Below, piece by piece: positions 11,925 through 21,139 of a stretch of 64,000 nucleotides of DNA. The notes below the pieces were generated by a model. That model saw only the letters and a program-made list of their open reading frames with translations. It was not told where the DNA came from and did not search any database. The DNA comes from Ailurus styani (Eukaryota; Chordata; Mammalia; Carnivora; Ailuridae): contig LNAC01000767.1 in NCBI GenBank assembly GCA_002007465.1, forward strand, positions 496,001 through 560,000, given 5' to 3'. The translations under genes and the position numbers were made by a program. Numbering within the stretch: the first letter of the stretch is position 1; each line of letters begins with the position of its first letter.

Positions 11925-12672
11925 TATGTCACTACCTTGCTGATACACATTGGGTGGCTCTCCAATGCTTACAAAATTTAATCCCAACTCTTTATCATTA
12001 TACGATATAAACCAAAGTATTTTAACAGATTCCTTGTTGTTGTTGTTGTTGTTTTGTTTTTGAGAGAGAACAAGAGAGAGAGAGAGAGAGTACACAAGTG
12101 TGGGGGGGGCAGAGCATAGAAAGAATCTTAAGCAAGCTCCATTCTCAATGTGGAACCCAGTGTGGGGCCTGATCTCATGACCCTGAAATCATAACCTGAG
12201 TTGAAATGAAGAGTCCCACGCATACCCAACTGAGCTACCCAGGTGGTCCAACAACTTTGATTTTTAATCAACACTTCGTGTTATAGATTCAAAGAGCCTC
12301 CTACCTTTCCCACTACTTTATGATTTGACAATTTACAAGACTTTTTTCCCCATTCTGTTCCTTCTTAGTAAGTTGCCTTTCATCTTTTCCTCTGCCAAAC
12401 ACAATCCAACTGATCCTCTGGGATCTAATTCAAATCTCATCCCTCTTTTGTGAGCCTTGCCCTAAAATACTTTTCTTCACTTCACCAGGCAAACTTAATT
12501 GTTTCCTCTTCTAGACATTAAAATTCCTTAGTTATTATTAAGTGTGGTGAATATCTATTAATTTATCTTCCTGCTTGTAAATGAGCCCTGGAGGGCAGGA
12601 ATGTCTAACTCATCCTTGAATTCCTAGTATTTCATACATTGCCTAGCACTTGCATTCATAAATATTTATCAA
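11925..12672 (+). mobile_element. L2 LINE, sense, split by a SINE
   Basis: An ancient L2 in sense orientation interrupted by the SINE at 12032-12250. The left part has 'tgggtggctctccaatgctt' and 'aatcccaactctttatcat'. The right part has 'aaatctcatccctcttttgt', 'gagggcaggaatgtctaact' and the 3' end 'tgcctagcacttgcattcat' then 'aaatatttatcaaatcaa'. These follow L2 order through the last roughly 0.6 kb to its 3' terminus. There is no coding potential. Confidence 0.7.
12032..12250 (-). mobile_element. SINEC, older type, inserted in L2
   Basis: Reverse-strand SINE with a decayed tail expanded as (TTG)n ('ttgttgttgttgttgttg'), a (GA)n body at about 12073-12090, and the complement of the head ending 'caactgagctacccaggtgg'. 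It splits the L2 element at 11925-12672, so it is the younger of the two. Confidence 0.88.
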
Positions 12673-12679
12673 ATCAAGT

Positions 12680-13930
12680 AAAATTCTCTAATCTTTTAAA
12701 TATGCAAACATGATCTATGTACTTAAAGTAAACATGACTTATGACTTAGTAGCTAATTATAGGTAGATATTATATAACTATTTTGTTTAAGGATGGTCAC
12801 ACTATGTTTCTACCAAAATAGGAAGAGGAGATTCAGGTTGGAAATGTCCTTGGAAAGGACATTTTTCTTCTATGGTAAATGTAAGAATACAGCCCTAACT
12901 AATTCAACCCCAGCAAAGTCCTTTTATAGAATTTAATCCTGTGACTCTATTCAGTGAAGTTAATGGTTGTTTCACATGAGTGATGGTGATGTACTGAGAT
13001 TTAAAGAAGGGTGTGGAAGATAACATAGTAGAAAGTAGATATAATATTTAAAATATAATTCCTCTAGAATGAAAACAAAATCTGTAAGAGAGGGCTCCAT
13101 AGAAGCATAATGTTCTATTTCAGGCTTTCAGAACAGATTTACAAATGCAACATTTCATAAACAATGAATAACATGCAGTTAAAGACCCTCACACAGAGGA
13201 AAATTGCAACTGAGCATGCATAATTTGCACTACAGTAATCTTATTTTCTAGCAAAAGCAATGAATCCTGTCACCAAATGGCAAGCAAAGGCAAAGTGATG
13301 GGATGCGTACTGATGTTACTGAAATTCTCTCCCAGGACTAAGGACTTAAGAAAATAATTGTGATGAATTTTGTATTTTTAATTCGTAACTAGGAATAAAT
13401 GTAAACAAATAATTTGAAGCTTATTTTCATCAAGGTATAGATATGCAGCTTAAAATATTAGGTTACTCAAAACAGAATAATTAGACATATTAAATACTGT
13501 ATCATTCTAGGGCACAATCATTTCTGCACTATATAATTCTATGTATTATCATAGATTCTGTTTGTGCCAGCTTTCCTACTTCCTCAAAGCATGAAATTTG
13601 GGGGCTTAAATTTATTAGATATTGAATTTTTTCTTAATTTATATACATATAATCCATAGGTCATCCATCAGTTTATAAATTTTCTCATGAATCAACTCTC
13701 TTGCATCAACCTATCATCAAACAGCAGTCTTATTACCTATTAGGTTGTCAGGGAGCAGAGGTTATTGGTGCTTCTTGCACTCTCTCTAAATGTGTTAAGT
13801 AGTCAACCACATAATTATCTTCTGAAACTGAAGTGGTAAAAAACCCTCAGAGTTCTTGTGAATGAAGATGAAGATATCAGCATGACAACATAGCAAAAAG
13901 TAAAGGTGAATTTGAACAACACAGTAAATT
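12680..13930. other. Unique AT-rich sequence
   Basis: About 1.25 kb with no gene, RNA or transposon that I can recognise. Composition is AT-rich with short A and T runs. Confidence 0.5.
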
Positions 13931-13940
13931 GACTGGATTG

Positions 13941-14132
13941 GGGTGCCTGGGTGGCTCAGTTGGTTAAGCATCTGCCTTCAGCTCAGGTCATGATCCCTGG
14001 GTCATGGAATCAAGCCCCACAATGGACTCCCCACTCAGTGGGAAGCCTACTTCTCCCTCTCCCTCTGCCTGCTGCTTCCCCTGCTTGTGCTCTCTCTGTC
14101 AGATAAATAAAGAAAATCTAAGAAAAAAAAAA
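13941..14132 (+). mobile_element. SINEC, older caniform type
   Basis: Sense SINE 'gggtgcctgggtggctcagt' with the older head variant 'tggttaagcatctgcc', CT-rich body, 'gtcagataaataaagaaaat' and an A-rich tail. The flanks share an imperfect 'aaa(t/c)tgactg(g/a)at', possibly the decayed target duplication. It sits at the left edge of the L1 that follows. Confidence 0.92.
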
Positions 14133-15390
14133 GAACAAAAACCTGACTGAATCTAGCAGACATGTACAGAACAGTTTACCCAATGACAGAATACACATTC
14201 TTCTCAAGTGCACATGGGGCATTTTCCAGTATAGAGAATATGTTAGTCTACAAATTAAGTGCAAATAGATTTTAAAAGATAGATAATATATGAAGTATCT
14301 ACTCTAACCACAGTTAGATGAAGTTAGAAGTCAAAAACAGAAAATTTGAAATTTCATAAACTTGTGGAAACTAACACACTTTTAAGCAATTGATGGTTCA
14401 AAGAAATCTTAAGGGAAATTAAGAAATGCTTAGAAACAAATGAAAACAAAAGTACAACATACCAAAACATATGGGACAGAGTGAAAGCAGTGCTAAGAGG
14501 CAAACTTATAGCTATAAATGCTTACATTAAAAAAATAAGAGAGATCTCAACTCTAATTTTACAGCTAGAATGAGAAAAAGAAAACAAATTAAACCCAAAG
14601 CTAGAAGGATTAAAAAGCTGTAGCTAGCTGGACTAAGAACAATAAGACCCAAATTACTAAAATCAAAAATGAAAATGGGGTGTCACTAACAATTCTATAG
14701 AAATGAAAAGGATTTTAAGAGATTATTATGAACAACTATATACCACAAATTGGAAAATCTACACAAAATGGACAAATTTCTAGACTTCTAACCATGAGGA
14801 AATATAGAAAATCTGAATATACCTATAACTAATTAGGAGATTAAATTGGTAATAAAATATCTCTCAACAAAGAAAAACCCTGCACTTTATGGCTTCAGTG
14901 GTGAATTCTAACAAAAATTCAAAAAAGACCAATCCATCTCAAACATTAAAAAATAAAAAGAAGAAGAGGAGAGAACACTCTTTAAATTATTCTATAAGTC
15001 CAGCATTACCTTGATACCAAAACAAGACAGACAGTATAAGAAAAACAAAGAAACTACCTACCAATATCCCTTAAGAGCACTGATGCAAAAATTCTCCACA
15101 AACAGCAGCATATAAAAGTGATTTTATGCCATGACCAAGTGGAATTTATTCTTAATGCAAAGATGGTTCAACATATGAAAATTGATTCATGCAATACAAA
15201 ACATTAAAAAATGAAACGAAAAAATCCATAAAATTTCAATTGATGTAGAAAAAGCATTTGAAATTCAACAATATTTCATGATAAAAACACTCAACAAACT
15301 AATAGATTAAAATTACATCAACATAATAAAGCCATAAATGAAAAATTCACCATAGACATGATACTCAATGGTGAAGATTTTAAAACTTTT

Positions 15391-15598
15391 TTTTTTTTTT
15401 TTTTTTTTAAAGATTTTATTTATTTATTTCACAGAGGGAGAGAGATCACAAGGAGGCAGAGAGGCAGGCAGAGAGAGAGAGGGGGAAGCAGGCTCCCCAC
15501 TGAGCAGGGAGCCCGATGCGGGCCTCGATCCCAGGACCCTGAGATCATGACCTGAGCCGAAAGCAGAGGCTTTAACCCACTGAGCCACCCAGGCGCCC
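15391..15598 (-). mobile_element. SINEC, young musteloid type, inside L1
   Basis: Reverse-strand SINE inserted in the L1 reverse transcriptase region. It has poly-T, 'aaagattttatttatttatt', a GA-rich body and the complement of the head ending 'tgagccacccaggcgccc'. A perfect 18-bp duplication 'gaagattttaaaactttt' flanks it (15,373-15,390 and 15,599-15,616). The unoccupied version of the same site survives at 16,696-16,713. Confidence 0.98.
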
Positions 15599-15983
15599 GA
15601 AGATTTTAAAACTTTTCATCTAAATCAGGAGCAAGGCAAAGATGTCTGCTTTCACCACTTCTATTTAATGTACTACTGGAAGTCCTTCCCAGACTACTTA
15701 TTCAAGTAAAAGAAATAAAAGGTGTATTAATTAGAAAGGAAGAAGGAAATTATCTCTTCACAGATGATAATGATTTTGTATGTAGTAACCCTAAAGATTC
15801 CACAGAAAGCTATTAGAATTAATAAATGAACTCAGCAAAGTAGCAGGACACAAACTCAATACACAAAAAACAGTTGCAATCTATATACACTAACAATGAA
15901 CAATCCTAAAAGGAAATTATGAAAATAATTTCATTTACAGTAAGATCCAAAATAATAAAAACACTTAGAAATTAATGTGGCCA

Positions 15984-16133
15984 GGTGCCTGGGTGGCTCA
16001 GTGGGTTATAAAGCCTCTGCCTTCGGTTCAGGTCATGATCTCAGGGCCCTGGGCTCGAGCCCTGCATCAGGCTCCCTGCTCATCAGGGAGCCTGCTTCCT
16101 CCTCTCTCTCTGCCTGCCTCTCTGCCTACTTGT

Positions 16134-16216
<83 letters not shown>
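15984..16216 (+). mobile_element. SINEC, young musteloid type, inside L1
   Basis: Sense SINE beginning 'ggtgcctgggtggctcagtg' with the young head and unusually long simple-repeat parts: a (CT)n run of about 44 bp and then a (TAAA)n run of about 36 bp. A perfect 17-bp duplication 'agaaattaatgtggcca' flanks it (15,967-15,983 and 16,217-16,233). Confidence 0.98.
16134..16216 (+). repeat. (CT)n followed by (AAAT)n microsatellites in a SINE tail
   Basis: A CT array from about 16,134 to 16,177 is followed by an AAAT array to about 16,216. Both grew inside the SINE at 15,984-16,216. A long reverse-strand open frame (16,178-16,540) starts in this tail and reads antisense through decayed L1, and it is not a gene. 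Confidence 0.93.
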
Positions 16217-16217
<1 letters not shown>

Positions 16218-16587
16218 GAAATTAATGTGGCCAATAGGGTAAAAGTTTTGTACAATGAAAAATACAGAACATTTCTGAAATAAATTAAAAATAAATTAAT
16301 AAATGGAAAGATATTCATTGGAATGTAAAATGGTTCAGCTGCTAGAAAAAAATAAAATTCCTCAATATTTAAATGCAGAATGATCATGTGATTCAGCAAT
16401 TCCATTGTGGCAATATACTCAAAATAATGGAAAGCAGGGTCTTGAAGAGATATTTGTACACTGATGCCCACTAGCAGCTGTGGAAACAACCCAAGTGTCC
16501 ACTGAGTGATGAATGAAGAAACAAAATGTAATATATGCATATAGTAGAATATTATTCAGTCTTAAAAAAGGGAAATTCTGACATATG

Positions 16588-16784
16588 ACAATATTTCATG
16601 ATAAAAACACTCAACAAACTAAGAATAGATTAAAATTACGTCAACATAATAAAGCCATAAATGAAAAATTCACCATAGACATGATACTCAATGGTGAAGA
16701 TTTTAAAACTTTTCATCTAAATCAGGAGCAAGGCAAAGATATCTGCTTTCACCACTTCTATTTAATGTACTACTGGAAGTCCTT
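16588..16784 (+). repeat. Near-identical duplication of L1 ORF2 segment 15,268-15,687 without its SINE
   Basis: This ~197-bp stretch repeats 15,268-15,390 joined directly to 15,617-15,687. By eye the copies differ at only about two substitutions and one 3-bp insertion ('actaagaatag' against 'actaatag'). It sits within the L1 3' UTR between 'gacatatg' and 'atataagatggatgaag', where intact L1s have no such sequence. It lacks the SINE present in the source and keeps one copy of the 18-bp target at 16,696-16,713. Confidence 0.93.
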
Positions 16785-16842
16785 GTACTACTTCTATTTA
16801 ATGTACTACTTTCACCACTTCTATTTAATGTACTACTGGAAA
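16750..16842 (+). repeat. Short tandem triplication (ctatttaatgtactact unit)
   Basis: The unit 'cttctatttaatgtactact' occurs three times (near 16,756, 16,791 and 16,818), separated by short variable linkers. The source at about 15,657 has it once. The tandem copies are the right-hand end of the duplicated block. Confidence 0.9.
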
Positions 16843-17045
16843 TATAAGATGGATGAAGTTTGAGAACATTATGCAAAATCAAACAAGACAACCACAAAAA
16901 GACAAATATTGTATGATTGCACTTTTTTGAGGTACCTGGAGTAATCAAACTCATAAGAGACAGAAAGTAAAATGGTGGTTGCCAGGGGCTGGAGGAAAGA
17001 TGAATGGGGAATTATTGTTTAATGACTCAAATATTCATTAATGAC

Positions 17046-17314
17046 TAAACCATGAAGAAATAGAAAATCCGAAGTTTTTTTTTTTAAGATTTTATTTATT
17101 TATTTGACAGATCACAAGTAGGGGGAGAGACAGGCATAGAAAGGAGGAAGCACACTCCCCGCTGAGCAGGGAGCTTGATGCAGACCTCAATCCCAGGACC
17201 CTGAGATCATGACCTGGGCCGAAGGCAGAGGCTTTAACCCACTGAGCCACCCAGGCGCTCCTGAATAGAGTTCTAACTAATAAGAAGATTAGATCAGAAA
17301 TCAAAACTCTCAGC
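17046..17314 (+). mobile_element. L1 ORF2 fragment, sense (left part, split)
   Basis: Decayed L1 ORF2 sequence 'catgaagaaatagaaaatcc', resuming after a SINE as 'tgaatagagttctaactaat' and ending 'agaaatcaaaactctcagc'. It corresponds to the same ORF2 region as 14,794-14,880 but differs at roughly a quarter of positions by eye, so it is not a recent duplicate of it. It is interrupted by the L1 insertion at 17,315-20,882 and continues at 20,883. Confidence 0.75.
17075..17261 (-). mobile_element. SINEC, young musteloid type
   Basis: Reverse-strand SINE: poly-T, 'aagattttatttatttattt', 'gacagatcacaagtaggggg', and the complement of the head ending 'gagccacccaggcgctcc'. It splits the L1 ORF2 fragment. 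A clear target duplication was not found, so the edges are approximate. Confidence 0.92.
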
Positions 17315-18449
17315 ATTTACAAGATGACAGCAGAGTAGGAGGAGCCTAGGCCCTTGTCCCAGTGTACACAACAAGATAGCTATCAAATAATCCTAAACTC
17401 TCCAGAAATTGACATGAAGACTGACAGGACAAACCCCACAGCCAAAGGAGAGAAGAGGCCATACTGAGGAAGGTAGGAAGTGTGGAGATGTGGCTTAGGG
17501 GAGAAAAGGATCAGATGCGCTATGGAAGGGAGGGAGCTGGGGTGATGGAGAAGGGTGAGAGAAAAAAGAGCATACAGGGGAATGCACAAAGAGAACTTTT
17601 CCCCAAAGCCACTGGCTTGGAGTATGAGAAGGGCTGGATTTCATTAATTCTTGCTACCTACCAGTGGGGGTTAAAGCCTAGAGTTTTAAAGGTTAGCAGG
17701 CTTGGCTGGAAAAGAGCCAGGAGGGCACTGCACTGCTCCTGAAGAGAAGGCAGGCAAACACCTGGGGGGCAGACAGTGTTGACACAGTGATCCGAGAAAC
17801 ACCTGGGGTACACAGTCGGGGAGATTATTCACTATTTTAGAAGCACTTCCCTGAGAGGCAGCATCGACAGAGACACCTCTCTGGGAACAAAGGAGCTGGC
17901 TGGCACCATTTCCCACTCCTGCCCCTCAGCATACACACAGAGCCACCTGCAGGGCATAGCTCACAAAGACACTGGCTGCCTAACTTGCTTACACCAAGCC
18001 CTACTCCCTTGTGTTCTGGCAGGACCACTGTTCTCAGATAAGCTTGCCTCAATCCCAGCACGGTGTGCCACACCTCCAGAAGACCAGCAAAAACCCATGC
18101 CCACAACACACCTCCTGACTTGAGAGTTCTTCAGGACCTCAGTTCTGGTAGAGTTGATGTCAGGTCTCATTTCACAAGCACAGTTAGTTGAAACTCTCCA
18201 CATTCAGGCCAGGGACAAAACACTGCCTATAGCAGGCAAGCAGAGCATCTGAAGACAACTGGCCTGAAGGATATGGGAGCAAAACACAATAGCAGAGGAC
18301 ATGCAGCACACACTGGAGACATTTTCTGAAGTGCCAGGCCCTGGGCACCACATGACCTCTTCTTCATAAGGCCATTAATTTCAGGAGCAGAAGACATAAC
18401 TATCTCTTCTAACACAGGGAGGAAGGCAGAGACTTAAACAAAATACAAG
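17315..18449 (+). mobile_element. Carnivore-type L1 5' UTR
   Basis: About 1.1 kb upstream of the ORF1 remnant and less AT-rich than its surroundings. It opens 'atttacaagatgacagcaga' followed by 'gtaggaggagcctaggccc', the usual start of carnivore L1s, and includes 'aaattgacatgaagactgac'. Presence of the 5' end means this insertion was not 5' truncated. L1 5' UTRs carry an internal RNA polymerase II promoter, but whether this decayed copy retains activity cannot be seen. Short frames on both strands here are chance frames. Confidence 0.8.
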
Positions 18450-19322
18450 ATGAAGAAATTTATCACAAATGAAAGAACAATATAAGGCCATAGCCAGAGA
18501 TCTAAGTGAAACAGATATAAGTAACATGCCTGATGGAGAATTTAAAGCCACAATTACATGGATACTCACTGGGCTGGAGAGAAGAATAGACTACATCAGT
18601 GAGACCCTTACCACAGGGATAGAAGAATTTAAAAAAGAATCAATCAGAGCTGAAGGATGCAATAAATGAGATTGGAAACAGGATGCATTGAACAGCAGGC
18701 TGGAGAAAGCCAAAGAACAAATCAGTGACGTAGAAGACAAAAGAATGTAATGAAGCCAAACGAAAGAGAGAAAGAAGAATTATGGGTCATGAGAATAGTC
18801 TTAGGGAACTCAGTGACTTCATCAAATATAGGAACATTCATATTATAGGAATCCCAGAAGAAGAGAAAGTAAAGAGGGCAGAAAATTTATTTCAAAAAAT
18901 AATAGCAGAAAACTTCCCTAATCTGGGGAAGGAAACAGACATTCAAATCCAGGGGACACAGGGAATTCCCATCAAAATCAACAAAAGCAGACCAATACCA
19001 ATATACACTGTAATTAAATTCGCAAAATATAGCAATAAAGGAAAAAGATCTTAAAAGCAGCAAGACAGAAGAAGTCCTTAACTTACAAGGGAAAACTGAT
19101 AATGTTAACTAGGGATTTCTCAACAGAAACTTGGCAAGCCGGAAGGGAGTGACTTCATACATTCAAAGTTCTGAGTGGGAAAAATATGCAGCCAAGAATA
19201 CTTTATCCATCAAGGCTATCACTCAGAATAGAAGCAGAGATGAAGAGTTTCCCAGACAAACAAAAATTAAAGGAGTTCATGTCCCCTAAACCAGCCTGCA
19301 AGAAATATTAAAGAGGACTCTT
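18450..19322 (+). pseudogene. L1 ORF1 remnant (ORF1p pseudogene)
   Basis: L1 ORF1 encodes an RNA-binding trimeric chaperone needed for retrotransposition. An ATG at 18,450 opens 'MKKFITNE' and soon meets a stop. The sequence continues in another frame (18,469-18,669) with 'RDLSETDISNMPDGEF', and again at 18,782-19,054 with 'HIIGIPEEEKVKRAENLF' and 'NFPNLGKETDIQIQ', part of the conserved RRM region. C-terminal-domain traces such as 'RILYPSRLSL' appear near 19,196-19,225, ending near 'EFMSPKPACKKY'. Several frameshifts and stops make it non-functional. Confidence 0.88.
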
Positions 19323-19407
19323 TCAGTCCAAAAGAGAAACCAAAAGTGACAAAGACAAGAAAGGATCAGAGAAAATCTCCAGAAACAATGACAAAACAGA
19401 TAATAAA

Positions 19408-19684
19408 ATGACAATAAATACATATCTACCAATAATTACTTTGAGTGTAATTATTGCTCATCAAAAGACATAGGGTGTCAGAATGACAAAAAAAAAAAGA
19501 CTCATCTATATGTTGCTTACAAGAGACTAATTTTATTTTATATTTATTTTATTTATAAGAGACGAATTTTAGACCTAAAGACACCTGCAGATTGAAAGTG
19601 ACAGGGTAGAGAAACATTGATCACATAAATGAATGTCAAAAGAAAACTGGAGTAGTAATAGTTATATCAGATAAACTAAGTTTG
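19408..19684 (+). pseudogene. L1 ORF2 start (endonuclease N-terminus) remnant
   Basis: The ATG at 19,408 opens 'MTINTYLPIITLSV', the typical beginning of L1 ORF2, whose N-terminal domain is the endonuclease that nicks target DNA. Decayed sequence then follows: 'catcaaaagacatagggtgt', 'gactcatctatatgttgctt' and 'gacctaaagacacctgcaga'. An AT-rich insertion at about 19,533-19,557 is bordered by repeats of 'agagac(t/g)aatttta'. Sense similarity ends at about 19,684, where antisense L1 begins. Confidence 0.82.
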
Positions 19685-20407
19685 TTCTTATATTTTTTTT
19701 TCCCTGCGTTGGTATTAGGGTAATACTAGCCTCATAGAATGATTTTTAATGTGTTCTCTCTATTCCATTTTTTAAAGGTTTTGATAAATATTGTCATTAA
19801 TTATTATTTTTGTTAATGTTTGCTAAAATTCATCAATGAAACCACATTGTCTTGGGCTTTTCTATGCTGGAAGATTTTTGATTCCTAATTCAACTTTCAT
19901 TCTTATTGGTCTAAGATGATTCCCTATTTCTTGGATTCAAGATACATGATTCCAACTTGATAACTTGTGCATTTTTAGAATTATCTGCTTTTCCCCCAAG
20001 TTATTTGCTTCATTAGCATATAATTGTTGATAGTAATCTGTTATCATACTATGTATTTCTGTAGTATCTGTTGTACTGTTTTCTCTTCCCTTTCTCATTT
20101 TGGTTTTTGAGTCTTCTCTTTTTTTTCTTAATGTAGTTAAAGCATTGCCAATTTTGTTTGTTTATTTTTTTTTTTTTAGAAAAAATTAGTCATAACTTTC
20201 AGAGGCACCTGGCTCAGTCAGTTAAGTGGCCAACTCTTGATTTTGGCTCAGGTCATGATCTCAGTGTCCTGGGACTGAGCCTCATGTTGGGCTCCATGCT
20301 TAGTGGGAAGTTACCTTAAGGATTCTCTCTCCCTCTCCCTTTGCCCCTTGCCCCACTTGCACATGCATGCCTCCTCTCTCTCCCTCTAAAATAAATAAAT
20401 CTTTTTC

Positions 20408-20623
20408 TAATGTTTATTTATTTAAGATTTACTTATTTATTTTAGAGACACACACACACATACACACACACACACACACATCGGAGGGGGGGGCAGAAGG
20501 GCAGAAGGGGTTGAAGAGAATCTTCAAACAGCCTCCCTGGTGAGCACAGAGCCTGATGTGGGGCTTTATCTCATGACCCAGATCATGACCTGAGCAGAAA
20601 CCACTGAGCCACCCAGATGCCCC
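20408..20623 (-). mobile_element. SINEC, reverse, nested in the tail of another SINE
   Basis: Reverse-strand SINE with 'tttaagatttacttatttat', a (CA)n tract, G-rich body and the complement of the head ending 'accactgagccacccagatg'. It interrupts the A-rich tail of the sense SINE. The tail motif 'aataaatct' occurs on both sides (20,394-20,402 and 20,626-20,634) as its target duplication. It is thus the younger of the pair. Confidence 0.9.
20448..20481 (+). repeat. (CA)n microsatellite inside a SINE
   Basis: About 34 bp of CA repeats with one 'cat' interruption, in the body of the reverse-strand SINE at 20,408-20,623. Confidence 0.92.
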
Positions 20624-20882
20624 AGAATAAATCTTCAAAACAAAACAAAACAAAACCAACTGGTCATAACTTTCAATGTTATGTTATTGTTTATTCTCAT
20701 CTCTGTTTTATTTATTTAATTCTGATTTTTCTTTGTTATTTCCTTCCTCTACTAAATTTCAACTAAGTTTCTTCTTTTTCTCATTTCTTACAGTGTAATG
20801 TTAAGTTACTTATTTGAACATTTTTTTCTTAATACAAGAATGTATACCATAAAAATATTAAAATAAAAAAATAGAATAAAAA

Positions 20883-21135
20883 AGAAATCAAAACTCCCAG
20901 CGAAGAAAAGCCCTGGTCCTAATGGCTTCAAAAGTGAATTCTTAACAAACATTTAACGAAGATCCTAACACTAATGACTGAAAATTTGAAAGATGAAAAA
21001 AAACTTCTGGAGATGGATGGCGGTGATGGTTGTACAACAAACAGGAATAGACTTAATACCATTAAACTGTACACTTAAAAATGGTTCAGTAAATTTTTAT
21101 GCTATGTGTTTTTTATGCAATAAAACAACTGGGAA
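20883..21135 (+). mobile_element. L1 ORF2 fragment (right part) joined to L1 3' terminus, sense
   Basis: It starts with 'agaaatcaaaactcccagc' (the second TSD copy), continues as ORF2 'gaagaaaagccctggtccta' and 'atggcttcaaaagtgaattc', and from about 20,990 changes to the L1 3' terminus 'ggagatggatggcggtgatg', 'actgtacacttaaaaatggt' and 'tatgcaataaaacaac'. The 3' terminus is what is missing from the L1 ending near 17,030, so it probably belongs to that element. Confidence 0.75.
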
Positions 21136-21139
21136 AAGA

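Larger units (their letters stand above)
14133..17030 (+). mobile_element. Old L1 LINE (ORF2 and 3' UTR), sense, heavily decayed
   Basis: A sense L1 fragment covering ORF2 from the linker after the endonuclease through the reverse transcriptase and, after an internal deletion near 16,322, part of the ORF2 end and 3' UTR. Landmarks: 'gacatgtacagaacagttta' (about 14,160), 'gccatgaccaagtggaattt' (15,128), and a corrupted catalytic box at 15,754-15,768 that reads L-F-T-D-D where L1 normally has F-A-D-D. The 3' UTR is marked by 'ggtggttgccaggggctgga' (16,974). It contains two SINEs (15,391-15,598 and 15,984-16,216) and an internal duplication at 16,588-16,784. Many stops and frameshifts make it non-coding. 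Confidence 0.88.
20203..20661 (+). mobile_element. SINEC, older type, split by a second SINE
   Basis: Sense SINE starting 'aggcacctggctcagtcagt', with CT-rich body to 'ctctaaaataaataaatctt' (about 20,405). Its tail resumes after the nested SINE as 'gaataaatcttcaaaacaaa' (20,625 on). Outer target duplications are 'agtcataactttca' (20,188-20,201) and 'ggtcataactttca' (20,662-20,675), which bracket both SINEs. Confidence 0.9.
19685..20848 (-). mobile_element. L1 ORF2 block in inverted orientation
   Basis: Sequence here matches L1 ORF2 read backwards: 'ttggtattagggtaatacta', 'gcctcatagaatgattttta', 'aaattcatcaatgaaaccac', and on the far side of two SINEs 'tttatttaattctgattttt'. It runs from the reverse-transcriptase region towards more N-terminal ORF2. 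It lies inside the TSD-bracketed insertion 17,315-20,882 and ends at an A-rich run (20,849-20,882). It is therefore either an internal inversion or a second L1 piece. Confidence 0.72.

Noticed and set aside
16134..16216. Regular repeats as a CRISPR array
   Set aside because: They are di- and tetranucleotide microsatellites in a SINE. The window is mammalian and has no spacer-repeat pattern.
16178..16540. 120-codon reverse-strand open frame
   Set aside because: It begins in a SINE microsatellite tail and runs antisense through a decayed L1. The repeated 'LFIY' start is just the AAAT array translated.
17482..18203. Several overlapping frames of 75-90 codons on both strands
   Set aside because: They fall in the L1 5' UTR, which is less AT-rich and so has longer chance frames. 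No domain is present.
14133..21135. One full-length L1 spanning the whole cluster
   Set aside because: The same ORF2 segments occur more than once (14.8 and 17.05 kb; 15.3 and 16.6 kb), and a 5' UTR appears in the middle, so at least two insertions plus a local duplication are needed.
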